This document shows positions 18,142 to 27,873 of a stretch of 63,922 nt of DNA, one piece after another. The position numbers and the translations under genes are program-made. Every line of letters begins with the position of its first letter. The first letter of the stretch is position 1. The stretch comes from Gammaproteobacteria bacterium. Its GTDB lineage: Bacteria; Pseudomonadota; Gammaproteobacteria; Francisellales; CACEW01. The stretch spans positions 1 to 63,922 of the forward strand of contig JAQSYQ010000011.1 in assembly GCA_029256015.1 (NCBI GenBank). The letters are read 5' to 3'. The notes beneath the pieces are model-generated. The model was not told the DNA's origin. It saw nothing but the letters and a program-made list of their open reading frames with translations, and did not search any database.

Positions 18142-19968
18142 ATGAACCAGCTGACTTGGTTTCTAGGAATCCTTTCCATTATTCAAATGGCCTTTTTGCC
18201 GGGTTTTATACTGTGCAGGGTTTTAAAGCTTGAGCAGGCTTTGCCTTCAAAATGGGCCCTGTATTTTTTCCTGAGCCTGGTGGCCAATTACCTTTTGGTT
18301 TATGTCCTGACAAGTCTGCATATTTATAACAGCGTTGTGTTAAGAAGCCTGGTGGCTATCGAGACGCTGGTGGCCTTCAGGCTAAGTTGGGAGCAGCTAA
18401 TAAAACGCCCAAGCTGGAATATATCCTTTCCTCGATTTAAAGCTTATTGGCAAATGGGGTTGAGACAACAATGTATTGGAGTTTTGGCTGTATTCATTTT
18501 AGTGGCTTATGCTGTTAAGCTTGTGATAAGCCAGGGCCAGGTATTTGGTTACTGGGATCCAACTGTTTCTTATAATCCCTGGGCTATCCAATGGGCAGGA
18601 AATGCTTTTCCCACTCAGACTTGGAGCTATCCTCAGCTTCTATCGACTAACTGGTCAATAAGCTATGTGTTGATTGGGCAGCTAAACTGGGGTCTTGCCT
18701 TAGAGTTTTTCCCTGGAAGCATTATGGCTTTATTTGCGATGTTTATATTGCTTCTACTGTGGCAAAAAATGCTGGATGAGAAAAATGAAACTTATGGTTT
18801 AGGCTTGATAATAACCGGTCTTTTAGTCACTGATTTACTCTATCCTTATATCGGGCTTGGCTATGCGGATATTCCCGTGGCAGCGTTTGGCTTGGCTGCA
18901 GTGATAGTATTGTTTAAGCCTGAATTTGAATTAAAGCAGATTTTATTAGGAGCTGCTCTATGTGGAGGGGCGGCTTTGACTAAACAGGCAGGTCTATGGC
19001 TGATTGCCATCTATCCGCTACTCACTTATATAAGTTTTAGAGACCAAGTTTCAAGCAAAAAACTATTTTTAAGCCTGGGCTTGCAGATGCTGATTATGCT
19101 GATTTTGGCTGTATCTTGGTATGGTCTGATATGGCAAGGAGCAGCAAAAGAGAGCTTGGGCTGGTCTTATTTAACTCATGGAATATATCAGCAGGCTTCA
19201 GTGATTGAAAGGCTACAGCTTCTCTGGCAAAAAACCGGATTGTTTTTTTGGCTTTGCCTGGCGATAGCTGTGTCCTATTGCTGGAAAAAAACGAGCTGGC
19301 GTCTGCCGTTTTTACTGATAGGGCTTCCAATTATCCTTATTTGGGCATTGCTTTTTAGCTATGATAATCGGAACTTGAGTATGAGCCTGCCTTTTATAGG
19401 AATGATGGCAGGAGCTGCGTTGTCTCACATGCTTCAAACTTCATTAGTTCAGCGCATTGTATTTAATATAAAGAAATTTATATTGAGTGTGAGTTATCTC
19501 GAATGGCTGTTAGCAATTTTACTGAGTTTAATTGCGATGGGCTGGCAAGCGGATTTTAGAGCGGCTGATTTAAATGCTTATCAGATCCGTGCTAAACAGG
19601 AAATAGGCTATCCCGATGTTAATCAAATGCTCTATCAATATCAGCAGAAAGTGGGTTTTAATGGCAAAATTTTGACAGCCTGGACTTTTTTGTTCAATGA
19701 TTTAAATCTGAGTCAATTAATCCAGCCGCTTTCAGCTCAGTTTTATGGCTGCAATATGCTGCCTAATGTTACAGAAAACCAGGCTATATTTTTGCAAGCG
19801 GTAAAGGCTTATCCCTCAGTTTCCTATATTTTGGTCGATAATATGCAGCAGCTTTCCTCTGCATCTTTTTATCAATATCTTGCTACAATGCAGCAAGCGG
19901 GCAAATTGGTAAAAATAGGCGAAACCCCGCATTTTACTTTATATAAAATAATCAAGCCTTTAAATTGA
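18142..19968 (+). CDS. GT-C-like membrane glycosyltransferase, paralogue 1 of 3
   Basis: This 608-aa integral membrane protein has about eleven to twelve hydrophobic segments and a C-terminal periplasmic-type domain. It shares its whole plan with the genes at 19976 and 49653. Common features are an N-terminal Q--FLPG motif; a loop-1 motif WDP-VSYN-WA--W and YPQL, where the acidic residue is a candidate catalytic site; TKQAG in mid-protein; and NR/RNLS before a late helix. This layout fits polyprenyl-phosphate-sugar-dependent GT-C enzymes that add sugars on the periplasmic face. ATG at 18142 has GAGG seven bases upstream and is preferred over an in-frame TTG at 18136. Substrate unknown. Confidence 0.75.
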   Translation: MNQLTWFLGILSIIQMAFLPGFILCRVLKLEQALPSKWALYFFLSLVANYLLVYVLTSLHIYNSVVLRSLVAIETLVAFRLSWEQLIKRPSWNISFPRFKAYWQMGLRQQCIGVLAVFILVAYAVKLVISQGQVFGYWDPTVSYNPWAIQWAGNAFPTQTWSYPQLLSTNWSISYVLIGQLNWGLALEFFPGSIMALFAMFILLLLWQKMLDEKNETYGLGLIITGLLVTDLLYPYIGLGYADIPVAAFGLAAVIVLFKPEFELKQILLGAALCGGAALTKQAGLWLIAIYPLLTYISFRDQVSSKKLFLSLGLQMLIMLILAVSWYGLIWQGAAKESLGWSYLTHGIYQQASVIERLQLLWQKTGLFFWLCLAIAVSYCWKKTSWRLPFLLIGLPIILIWALLFSYDNRNLSMSLPFIGMMAGAALSHMLQTSLVQRIVFNIKKFILSVSYLEWLLAILLSLIAMGWQADFRAADLNAYQIRAKQEIGYPDVNQMLYQYQQKVGFNGKILTAWTFLFNDLNLSQLIQPLSAQFYGCNMLPNVTENQAIFLQAVKAYPSVSYILVDNMQQLSSASFYQYLATMQQAGKLVKIGETPHFTLYKIIKPLN

Positions 19969-19975
19969 GGAAATG

Positions 19976-21847
19976 ATGCAGCAATTAATCTGTTTGATGG
20001 GATTTCTGGCAATTTTACAAATGGTCTTTTTGCCGGGTTATTTGGTTCTTCGAGCTTTTCACTTAAAACTGCCCATTATAAGAGTAGGCTTATTGAGCTT
20101 TAGCTTAAGTTTTTTGGCTAACTACATTTTGGTGTTTTGTTTGACGCTACTGCACGCTTATACCGCCTCGGTAGTATGGGGCATTGTGGCAATCGAATGG
20201 ATTATCTTGCTATGTTTGTTATGGCCGACACAATCTGCTTGGAGCAGCTGGAATGAGCAAATTAAGCAAGTTCAAAGCTTGTGGCAAAGTTTAAACCGAG
20301 GCAGCTCGGTTGATCGCTTTATTCGATTAGGGCTGTTTTTTAGCAGCATTTTGACGCTGCTGTTTTTTATTGGAAATGCTATCGATCAACTTGGGCAGGT
20401 ATTTAGTGCCTGGGACCCCGTTATGTCATATAACTTTTGGGCAACAGAATGGGCGGCTAATCAATTTCCTCACTACACATGGCATTATCCTCAATTAATT
20501 CCCATAAGCTGGTCAATCAGCTATGTGATGACCTCTGTGGCAAGCCTTGGGGTGAATCTTGAGTTTTTTGCTAAAGCCATTATGCCTTTATTTCCCCTGA
20601 TGCTGGTGCTGGTATTTTTTGACTTGGCTATAGAAACCAGGCGTTGTGCTTATTTGCTGGGAATTATAATAACGGCTTATTTAATTTATCATTTTTCTGC
20701 AGATTTAGGACAGGGCTGGGTTGACATGCCCATGAGCTTTTTTGCCTTTCTCGGGCTGGCTTTACTGTATTTAGCTGCAAACAATGATAGGGCGAAATGT
20801 TATATGATACTGGCTGCCTTATGTTGTGCGGCTTCTGCGGTGACTAAACAGGCCGGGCTATATATTCTGCTGTGGTATCCGGTGCTTTGCTGTGCCCTAT
20901 CTTTTCGGTCTCAGCCTTATTTTACAAGAATATCGCCTATTCTCTTAAGCTGGCTGCTGGCTTTGGTCATCAGTCTGCCTTGGTATATTGCTATCCAATA
21001 TCAGATCGGCCATAACTTGGCTAGCTCAGAAGTCGGCTTTGTGACTAGTAATATTTATCAGGTTTTAGGATTTGGTTGGGGGCAGAGAATTGCTCTTGGA
21101 GTGTTTCAGCTGGGCTTGGTTTTTTGGGTAGGCTTAGGGTTGACAATGGTTTATGCTTGTTACCCCTCTCCATGGAGAATATTGGCTCTACCTCTAGTTG
21201 GCTATACTCTGATCTGGATTGCTTTTTATTCCTATGCGTTAAGAAATTTCACTTTAGCCATTCCCATGCTTAGCCTAATGGCCGGCCTTGGCGTTGAAAA
21301 GCTTTATCAAAAGGGCTGTTTTAACAGGCTGCTTACAAAAATATCGAACTATATGGGCTTAAATAGCTATAAGCCTCTGCATATTATTATAGGTTTGGTC
21401 ATGGCTGTGGCAGTATTGACCCAAATTCCTCAATGCAGCAGCCAGGTTTTGATTCAGGAGCAGATTTCACAGCAAAAAATGTTAGGGAACCCTGATTTAA
21501 ACTGGATGCTGTTTAGATATCAAGCTTTGCACGGTTTTGACGGCAAAATTATGACTTCTTGGGATTATTTGGAATATGTCCCCGGCCTTTCTCAATACTA
21601 TCAGCCTTATCGCCCGGCTGATGTGGAGGCTAATCCTTATCAGTCTTCTTGGATGGTGGATCCAAAGCAATTGTCAGGCATTCTGCAAAAATATCCAGCC
21701 AGCTATATTCTGGTTGCTAAAGGAGGCGGGCTCGCTTCTCAAGCCTATTTAAGCTATTTGGACCAATTGGAACAAAACCATAGACTTAAAGCTGTCATGA
21801 TTCTGCCTAATTTTACTCTATATCAAATCATGCAGCCCATTCATTAA
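19976..21847 (+). CDS. GT-C-like membrane glycosyltransferase, paralogue 2 of 3
   Basis: This 623-aa multi-spanning protein follows its paralogue after only 7 bases, so the two are almost certainly co-translated. The loop-1 motif is WDPVMSYNFWATEWAANQFP with YPQLIP, and AVTKQAG and ALRNF are conserved. The C-terminal domain has GNPDLNWMLFRYQ and a WDYLEYVPGLSQYY block shared with the third paralogue. Adjacent ATG codons occur at 19973 and 19976; the second has the better spacing from GAGG. It is probably a lipid-linked-sugar-dependent transferase; donor and acceptor are unknown. Confidence 0.75.
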   Translation: MQQLICLMGFLAILQMVFLPGYLVLRAFHLKLPIIRVGLLSFSLSFLANYILVFCLTLLHAYTASVVWGIVAIEWIILLCLLWPTQSAWSSWNEQIKQVQSLWQSLNRGSSVDRFIRLGLFFSSILTLLFFIGNAIDQLGQVFSAWDPVMSYNFWATEWAANQFPHYTWHYPQLIPISWSISYVMTSVASLGVNLEFFAKAIMPLFPLMLVLVFFDLAIETRRCAYLLGIIITAYLIYHFSADLGQGWVDMPMSFFAFLGLALLYLAANNDRAKCYMILAALCCAASAVTKQAGLYILLWYPVLCCALSFRSQPYFTRISPILLSWLLALVISLPWYIAIQYQIGHNLASSEVGFVTSNIYQVLGFGWGQRIALGVFQLGLVFWVGLGLTMVYACYPSPWRILALPLVGYTLIWIAFYSYALRNFTLAIPMLSLMAGLGVEKLYQKGCFNRLLTKISNYMGLNSYKPLHIIIGLVMAVAVLTQIPQCSSQVLIQEQISQQKMLGNPDLNWMLFRYQALHGFDGKIMTSWDYLEYVPGLSQYYQPYRPADVEANPYQSSWMVDPKQLSGILQKYPASYILVAKGGGLASQAYLSYLDQLEQNHRLKAVMILPNFTLYQIMQPIH

Positions 21848-21936
21848 AGTAGGCAATATGCGCAACGCTGATCATTATGCACTTGATGCCGCGACATAAA
21901 ATGGCTATAGTCAAACAACTGTAAATTAAAGGTAGT

Positions 21937-22980
21937 TTGCCTGCTGTGAATATTGTTGCGCTAATTCCTGCTTATAACCCCGCTGATGAGCTCGTTCCTT
22001 ATGTAAGAGAGCTATTAGCATCAGGCATTGCTCGGGTCGTGGTAGTCAACGACGGGAGCTTGGCTGAATACCGCTCTGTTTTTGCCCAAATAAAAAACTT
22101 AGAAGGCCTCTATCTATTAGAGCATGCGGTTAATCTCGGCAAAGGTGCTGCTTTAAAAACCGGATTAAACTATATAGCTTGCGAGTTTCCTGAAGCGGTA
22201 GGGGTCATAACGATTGACGCTGATGGCCAACACTTGCTTAAAGACGCTTTAGCCGTGGGGCAAACTTTGATTCATTCTCCCAATCGGCTTGTAGTGGGTT
22301 CCCGTACATTTGGTGGGGATGTCCCATTTCGTAGTAAATTCGGTAATATTTTTACCCGCTATTCCTTTAGGCTGTTAAGCGGCATTAAAATGAGCGATAC
22401 CCAGTCTGGCTTGCGGGCAATTCCTACTGCATTGATTCCCAGTTTGCTGAAAATTGCCTCAAATGGCTATGAGTTTGAACTGGACATGTTGGTGACAGCA
22501 CACAGGCATGGCTGGACCGTTTTAGAATGCCCTATTACTACAGTGTATATTGATAATAATAAGTCCTCACATTTTAGGCCTTTACGCGACTCTTTAAGAA
22601 TCTACTTTGTATTGTTCAGGTTTTCCATTATTGCTTTGCTAAGTGCGGCATTGGATTACGGCATATTTATTTCAATTTACTATTTGCTGCTTAAAAACGT
22701 CATGGTTTGTTTGGTGGCAGGAAGACTGGTCTCCACTGCATTTAACTATTTCAATGTGAAACGATACGCCTTCCATTCCAAGGGCGATCATAAAAAAACT
22801 TTACCAAAATATATTATATTGGCTGTCACCTCAACTTTACTGGCCTATACCATGATTATTGGGCTGATCACTTTATTCAATATGCATGTAGTTATCGCGA
22901 AACTGATTTCAGAGATGGTCATGTTTGTGCTTAACTTCTTGGTGCAGCGTGACTTTATTTTCAGGAGACCAAAAAGATGA
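21937..22980 (+). CDS. GT2 glycosyltransferase fused to a GtrA domain
   Basis: Residues 1-225 form a DPM1/GtrB-like GT2 domain with VALIPAYNP at the start, VVNDGS and the metal-binding DADGQH. Such enzymes load a sugar from a nucleotide onto polyprenyl phosphate. Residues about 226-345 form a GtrA-type domain with four membrane helices, proposed in that family to help move the lipid-linked sugar across the membrane. Fusion of the two makes a self-contained synthesis-and-translocation unit that could feed the two GT-C proteins just upstream. The start is TTG with AAAGG just before it; GTG at 21946 is an alternative. The stop overlaps the next ATG by 4 bases. Confidence 0.88.
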   Translation: MPAVNIVALIPAYNPADELVPYVRELLASGIARVVVVNDGSLAEYRSVFAQIKNLEGLYLLEHAVNLGKGAALKTGLNYIACEFPEAVGVITIDADGQHLLKDALAVGQTLIHSPNRLVVGSRTFGGDVPFRSKFGNIFTRYSFRLLSGIKMSDTQSGLRAIPTALIPSLLKIASNGYEFELDMLVTAHRHGWTVLECPITTVYIDNNKSSHFRPLRDSLRIYFVLFRFSIIALLSAALDYGIFISIYYLLLKNVMVCLVAGRLVSTAFNYFNVKRYAFHSKGDHKKTLPKYIILAVTSTLLAYTMIIGLITLFNMHVVIAKLISEMVMFVLNFLVQRDFIFRRPKR

Positions 22981-23207
22981 AATGGTTTTGGCTATTCATC
23001 GGGATTGTTCTGTTTTTATTTGGTATAGGTTTTGCTCTTTTGAATCCAGAAACCGTTATGCTTAACCTTTATATAGTTCAGTTTAAAACCAGCCTGGCTT
23101 TAAGTTTGGTGGCTTTTTTTGTGGTAGGCGGGGTCTTGGGTTTGGCTATTGGTTATATCCGTGGCAGATGGAAATCTCGAATTAGCCGCAATCCAGCCCG
23201 CCCATAG
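22977..23207 (+). CDS. LapA-family (DUF1049) small membrane protein
   Basis: This 76-aa protein has two membrane helices (about 4-22 and 38-62) separated by NPETVMLNLYIVQFKTSLAL, which is the family signature. A basic tail follows. LapA/LapB work in control of lipopolysaccharide assembly in E. coli, but no lapB neighbour is present and this copy sits in the glycosyltransferase operon. ATGA overlap with the GT2-GtrA gene implies coupled translation. Confidence 0.75.
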   Translation: MKWFWLFIGIVLFLFGIGFALLNPETVMLNLYIVQFKTSLALSLVAFFVVGGVLGLAIGYIRGRWKSRISRNPARP

Positions 23208-23223
23208 TATATTGAGCTTAATC

Positions 23224-25023
23224 ATGAGCAAAAATCTAAAATTGCGTCATATTGCTCAGTTAATTTGCCCGTTGTCTTTATTGATTATCCTGGCTTTCTC
23301 TATTTGGCTTAGCCCCAGAGGCCTAGATTTTTCAGATGAAGGCTACTATTTACTGGCGGCAAGATATCCCAATGAAGTGCAGGGCGCTTTAAGTATGTGG
23401 TATCTGTATACAGGCGAGCTGTTTAAATGGCTGGGATATAATATTGCTTACTTTAGGGCCGTGAATATTTTAATAGGCATGTTTTCTTTGATTGTTTTTG
23501 CCTTAGGAGCCGCTCGTCTAAAAGCCCTTTTTTTTGTGGAAAGTCCTGCCAATTTATTTGATCGCTTTATTTTTGTCAGCTTCGTTGCTTTAGGCTTGCT
23601 TGGCTTCTCATTGCTTGGTTTTACTCCCAGCTATAATACAGTGAGCTGCCAGCTTGTTTATATTGCAGCAGGCTTGGTTTTGTTTGCTTTAGCCAAGCTT
23701 ATTCAGCAGAATAAATCCTATCCTACTTTTATGTTTTTTGCGGGGCTAGCACTAGGGGCTGAATTCTTTACTAAATTTAGTAGCAGTGTGTTCTTATTCG
23801 GTTTAAGTTTTTTGGCCCTATTCTTTTTGCCACAGTGCACACTTAGGCAAAAAGCTTATGCATTTTTGGCTCTGGTTTTGGGCATTTTTGGGTGGCTTCT
23901 GTATTATTTTTGGCTATTGCAATCACCTGAGCAATATTGGCAGGTGTTTTCTTTGGGGCTCAGCTTGGATAAGCTTTTTGGTGCCGGACATAAGCTTAGT
24001 TTGATTGTTACTGATATCCAGTTGCTTGCCATGATCCTGTCCAAAGCTTTCTCCGCTTTTTGGATAGCCTATGCTTTCTTGGCAAGTTTTGGACTCTACA
24101 TTTGGGTTAAAGGCAAAACTGCTAAAACGGATGCGATTTTATTCAAATTGGTTTTTGTATGTCTTGCTGTTGCAATCTTTATGGCAGTCAATAAAAGGCT
24201 GTATCTTGGCGGGGGTCTGGGCTATTACTTTAATGAAACCAAGCTAGCTTTGAGCTGGATAATGTTGCTGGCTGCCTTATCAGGATTTGGTCTGGTTTAC
24301 TTCAAACATAAGCCTGTCGTTATTTTTCCTTATTATGGATTTTTTTTACTGATTGGTTTTTCCTTTTTTCCCTTTATTGAGGCCTTAGGTACCAATAATC
24401 CTATTTACATGGATGCACTTTTTTATGCGGGGGCTTGGTTTGTGGTGATCTTTGCTTTGTCACAGATATTAGCCAAAGTTTATAAAAGCTCATGGCTTTT
24501 GACTATCAGTTTGGTATTTATGGCTTTAATGACCCTGGCTCAGACAATGTCGAGTTTCATTTATTTTTATAGAGTCGGATCTTTATTTAGGCAAACCCAA
24601 GTTTTTGAAATGGGTTCGCCCTCAAGCCCAATCAAATTATCTCCTAATCAAGCGCAGGGATTTGCAGCACTTCAACAAGCCGCAAAAGTCTGTGGATTTA
24701 AACCTGGCCAAGATATTTTGAATTTTTATGCTGACCCCGGTTTAGTTTTCCTGCTGGGAGGAAAATCGCCGGTTGACCCCTGGTATTATGGCTATTATTC
24801 TGGGGCACAAACTGCTGTAGAGTCTATATTGGCAATGTTACCTTCTGAGCGTTTACAGAATGCTTATATTTTGCAAGATTTATCGGTAGCTACTCCGCAA
24901 CCAAGGCTGGACCGTTTTCATTTGGATTTTAGCAAATCCTATAGCCTTTGCGGCCAGGTGGAGGTATTGGATTATTCGAACAGCGTGCATAAATTGCGCT
25001 TGTGGAAGCCTAAATTTAGCTGA
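23224..25023 (+). CDS. GT-C-like membrane protein
   Basis: This 599-aa protein has about eleven hydrophobic helices. After the first helix comes DFSDEGYYLLAARYP, an acidic loop-1 motif typical of GT-C glycosyltransferases that use polyprenyl-phosphate sugars. It continues with FRAVNILIG in the following helix. The C-terminal ~130 residues look extracytoplasmic. ATG at 23224 is preferred over an in-frame upstream start at 23149, which would lie inside the LapA-like gene. It ends the first + strand gene run. Donor and acceptor are unknown. Confidence 0.72.
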   Translation: MSKNLKLRHIAQLICPLSLLIILAFSIWLSPRGLDFSDEGYYLLAARYPNEVQGALSMWYLYTGELFKWLGYNIAYFRAVNILIGMFSLIVFALGAARLKALFFVESPANLFDRFIFVSFVALGLLGFSLLGFTPSYNTVSCQLVYIAAGLVLFALAKLIQQNKSYPTFMFFAGLALGAEFFTKFSSSVFLFGLSFLALFFLPQCTLRQKAYAFLALVLGIFGWLLYYFWLLQSPEQYWQVFSLGLSLDKLFGAGHKLSLIVTDIQLLAMILSKAFSAFWIAYAFLASFGLYIWVKGKTAKTDAILFKLVFVCLAVAIFMAVNKRLYLGGGLGYYFNETKLALSWIMLLAALSGFGLVYFKHKPVVIFPYYGFFLLIGFSFFPFIEALGTNNPIYMDALFYAGAWFVVIFALSQILAKVYKSSWLLTISLVFMALMTLAQTMSSFIYFYRVGSLFRQTQVFEMGSPSSPIKLSPNQAQGFAALQQAAKVCGFKPGQDILNFYADPGLVFLLGGKSPVDPWYYGYYSGAQTAVESILAMLPSERLQNAYILQDLSVATPQPRLDRFHLDFSKSYSLCGQVEVLDYSNSVHKLRLWKPKFS

Positions 25024-25162
25024 TTTTATTATGTGAGCATATTTGCAAGGTTTGGTATCAAAGCAAGCGGGTTGATTTGCAATTGGGCGCGGTAGTAAGC
25101 TAAGGGATTTTAATTCTGCTTTTAAGCATGTTTATGGCCTTTGAAAGAAATGATGCAGAGAG

Positions 25163-26152
25163 TTAAGTCTGGTCAGGAGTAGAAGACAGGCTTTTTAAGG
25201 CGATTTCTATCAGCTTAATCCCTGAGTGATTTTGTTGATATTGGGGATCGCTTAGCACTCTTCTCCACACTCTTGCATTGGGCTCGCCATGAAACAATCC
25301 CAAAATATGCCGGCTAATCGATTTGAAAGAAGTGCCTTTGGCAAGCTCAGCTTCAATATAAGGGATAAGCTTTTCAATAATTTCCTGCCGGGTCTTAATG
25401 GGCTGATTGGACTGATGTAACTCCTGATCGATACAGGCCAAAATAAACGGGTTGTGATAGGCAGATCTTCCTATCATCACATGGTCTACATGATCTAAAT
25501 GCTGTGTAGCCTCTGCTACATTTTGAATGCCGCCATTAATACCGATATTTAAATGGGGAAAGTCTTTTTTGATTTGATACACGGTTTCATATTGTAAAGG
25601 TGGGATTTCCCGATTTTCTTTGGGGCTTAAGCCTTTAAGCCAGCCTTTTCTGGCATGGATAATCACCTGATCTACATTGCTAGCTTCTAAAGTTTGGATA
25701 AAATGCACGAGTTCTTGATAGCTGTCATTGTGATCATAGCCAATTCGAGTTTTGACCGTAACGGGAATAGAAACTTGATCTTTCATAGCCTTAATGCAGT
25801 CTGCTACAAGCTCTGGCTTGGCCATCAGACATAAGCCAAACATGCCTGACTGAACTCTATCGCTCGGGCAGCCTACATTTAAATTGATCTCATCATAGCC
25901 CCATTCCTCGGCAATTTTAGCGCATTCTGCCAGCTCCGCAGGATTGCTGCCGCCAAGCTGTAAGACAAGAGGATGTTCGCTTTGGTCATAGCCTAAGAGC
26001 TTATCCCGATTGCCGTGTAAAATGGCAGGAGCGGTAATCATCTCGGTATAAAGCAGCAAATGCTTTGAAAACAGCCTTAAAAAATAGCGGCAATGGCGGT
26101 CTGTATAGTCCATCATGGGAGCGATTGAGATTTTGTGGGCTAATTGAATCAT
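25163..26152 (-). CDS. dusA: tRNA-dihydrouridine(20/20a) synthase DusA
   Basis: DusA reduces uridine to dihydrouridine in the D-loop of tRNAs using FMN and NADPH. The 329-aa sequence has the N-terminal SIAPMMDYTDRHCR motif, catalytic Cys95 in NVGCPS, and KTRIGYD. GLSPKENREIPPL is characteristic of the DusA branch, and GRSAYHNP is near the FMN phosphate. It is a housekeeping gene set between polysaccharide genes on the opposite strand, with no operon partner. Confidence 0.96.
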   Translation of the reverse strand: MIQLAHKISIAPMMDYTDRHCRYFLRLFSKHLLLYTEMITAPAILHGNRDKLLGYDQSEHPLVLQLGGSNPAELAECAKIAEEWGYDEINLNVGCPSDRVQSGMFGLCLMAKPELVADCIKAMKDQVSIPVTVKTRIGYDHNDSYQELVHFIQTLEASNVDQVIIHARKGWLKGLSPKENREIPPLQYETVYQIKKDFPHLNIGINGGIQNVAEATQHLDHVDHVMIGRSAYHNPFILACIDQELHQSNQPIKTRQEIIEKLIPYIEAELAKGTSFKSISRHILGLFHGEPNARVWRRVLSDPQYQQNHSGIKLIEIALKSLSSTPDQT

Positions 26153-26330
26153 GGGTGACTAAATCTATGAATTTAAGTTTATCAAGATAGCACGAATGTG
26201 CTGGCAGATAAAGACTTAAGCTTATTTTGATAGACTTTTAAAATTTCATTGCTATCCTATTGTAAGCTTAAGTTCGAAGGACTAAATTTTAGCATTTGAG
26301 CTATTCTTTAGGTAGGGTTTGGAGAGGTGG

Positions 26331-27857
26331 ATGAATCAAGTAAGTCTAAGTAAAAAGCCATTTATGGTGTTTTCAATTATTAGCTTAATAGGCCTAATTT
26401 ACTTTTTTTGGACAGTAGCAAGTGATTGGAATTTTACTGTAGATGATGCATATATTGTTATCCATTATTCACGTAACTTGGCAGAGTATGGCTATCCAGC
26501 GTGGAACTTAGCTGGGCAGCATACAGAAGGCTATACCAGTTTCTTAGGTATGATTTTAATGGCTCTTGGCATATTTTTGCATATTCCCGTTCTAATATGG
26601 GATAAATCCATTGGCATTTTATCTGTGTTGGGAATAGTCAGCATATTGGCATATCTGGCTTATAGAGAAACCTCTATTGCCGCTGCTATTATTTTAGCCG
26701 GATTGGCGAACTTTTTGCTATTCAATAACAATACAGCTGTGCATGCTACGGCGGGTTTGGAAACCGCCATGTATACATTGTTCTTGTTTGTTCTTGGCTC
26801 AATCTTTTATCGAATTTGCTGTGAGGGCGAAGCAGATAAACGACGTAAGTATTTAACCGCATTTTCTCTTATGGCTTTACTCACTGGGCTATGTCGCCCC
26901 GAGGGGAATTTATTTGTTGTTATATTTGCTGTCGCTATTTTTTTTGCAGTACCCAAAGCGCAAAAATGGCAATTTTTTAATCGGATGCTGTTATGCTATG
27001 TGCTGCCTGGCATGGTTTATTTTGCTTGGAGATATTGGTATTACGGACAATTATTACCATTGCCCTTCTATGTAAAGGTTAACACAGCGGAAAGCTTCCC
27101 TGGCTTGCATGAAGTTCTATCTTATATAAGAGACTACGCGCTGTTTTACCTTGCCGCAGCATTAGTTTATTGGGCCGCAGTTCCTAAAAAGAAAGCTTTT
27201 TTAGCGGGAATTTCAATTGCTTTAATCATTGAATTAATTTTGGCAATAAAAACTCACCCCATGATGGATTACGATCACCGCTATACTTACCCCTTAATTA
27301 TATTGGGCTTATTGTCGGCATTTTCTGTTCGTACTATTAATATTGATAGAAAAAAAACGGTCTGTATTGCTGTTGCTATTTTAGCTTTAGTCTTTGGCTT
27401 CCATACCTACAAAATGCGTCATGCTGTTTTACAATGGAACAATACTTATAACAGCTCTATTAATTCAGCTCATATCAGGTTAGGCAAGGCTTTGGCAGCT
27501 TGTGGTGACAGTAGCTCAATTATTGCATTAAATGACGCGGGAGTGATCCCTTACTTTAGCCATTGGAGCTCTATCGATATATTAGGTCTAAATAACAAGG
27601 TTATCGCAACGAGTAGGTTCTCTGATTCTGAGAGAGCTCAATATGTTATTTCTCAGCATCCTAGAGTGATAGTGCTAATGGCATCATCGGCTGTTCAGGC
27701 GAATTTTTACGAGACATGGGAGCTGAAAATCTATCAGGCAGCCTTACAAGAGGGTATGGTTCATGTCAGAACTTATCCTTACCCATCAGGAAACTACTAT
27801 TTATGGGTAATGGTTTATCCAAATGATAAGACTATATTAAATTGCCTCCCCGCATAA
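26331..27857 (+). CDS. GT-C glycosyltransferase, AftB-like
   Basis: This 508-aa multi-spanning protein has the loop-1 signature DDAYIVIHYSRNLAEYGYP followed by TEGYTSFLG and, later, GLETAMYTLF. Mycobacterial AftB and its relatives carry this trio and transfer arabinofuranose from decaprenyl-phospho-arabinose. In other bacteria the sugar is often unknown. The next gene encodes a UbiA-type polyprenyl-phosphate transferase, which fits a shared lipid-linked pentose pathway (inference). The ATG at 26331 is preceded by GGAGAGG; an in-frame TTG at 26319 is less likely. Confidence 0.78.
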   Translation: MNQVSLSKKPFMVFSIISLIGLIYFFWTVASDWNFTVDDAYIVIHYSRNLAEYGYPAWNLAGQHTEGYTSFLGMILMALGIFLHIPVLIWDKSIGILSVLGIVSILAYLAYRETSIAAAIILAGLANFLLFNNNTAVHATAGLETAMYTLFLFVLGSIFYRICCEGEADKRRKYLTAFSLMALLTGLCRPEGNLFVVIFAVAIFFAVPKAQKWQFFNRMLLCYVLPGMVYFAWRYWYYGQLLPLPFYVKVNTAESFPGLHEVLSYIRDYALFYLAAALVYWAAVPKKKAFLAGISIALIIELILAIKTHPMMDYDHRYTYPLIILGLLSAFSVRTINIDRKKTVCIAVAILALVFGFHTYKMRHAVLQWNNTYNSSINSAHIRLGKALAACGDSSSIIALNDAGVIPYFSHWSSIDILGLNNKVIATSRFSDSERAQYVISQHPRVIVLMASSAVQANFYETWELKIYQAALQEGMVHVRTYPYPSGNYYLWVMVYPNDKTILNCLPA

Positions 27858-27873
27858 GATGGAATAGCTATTC

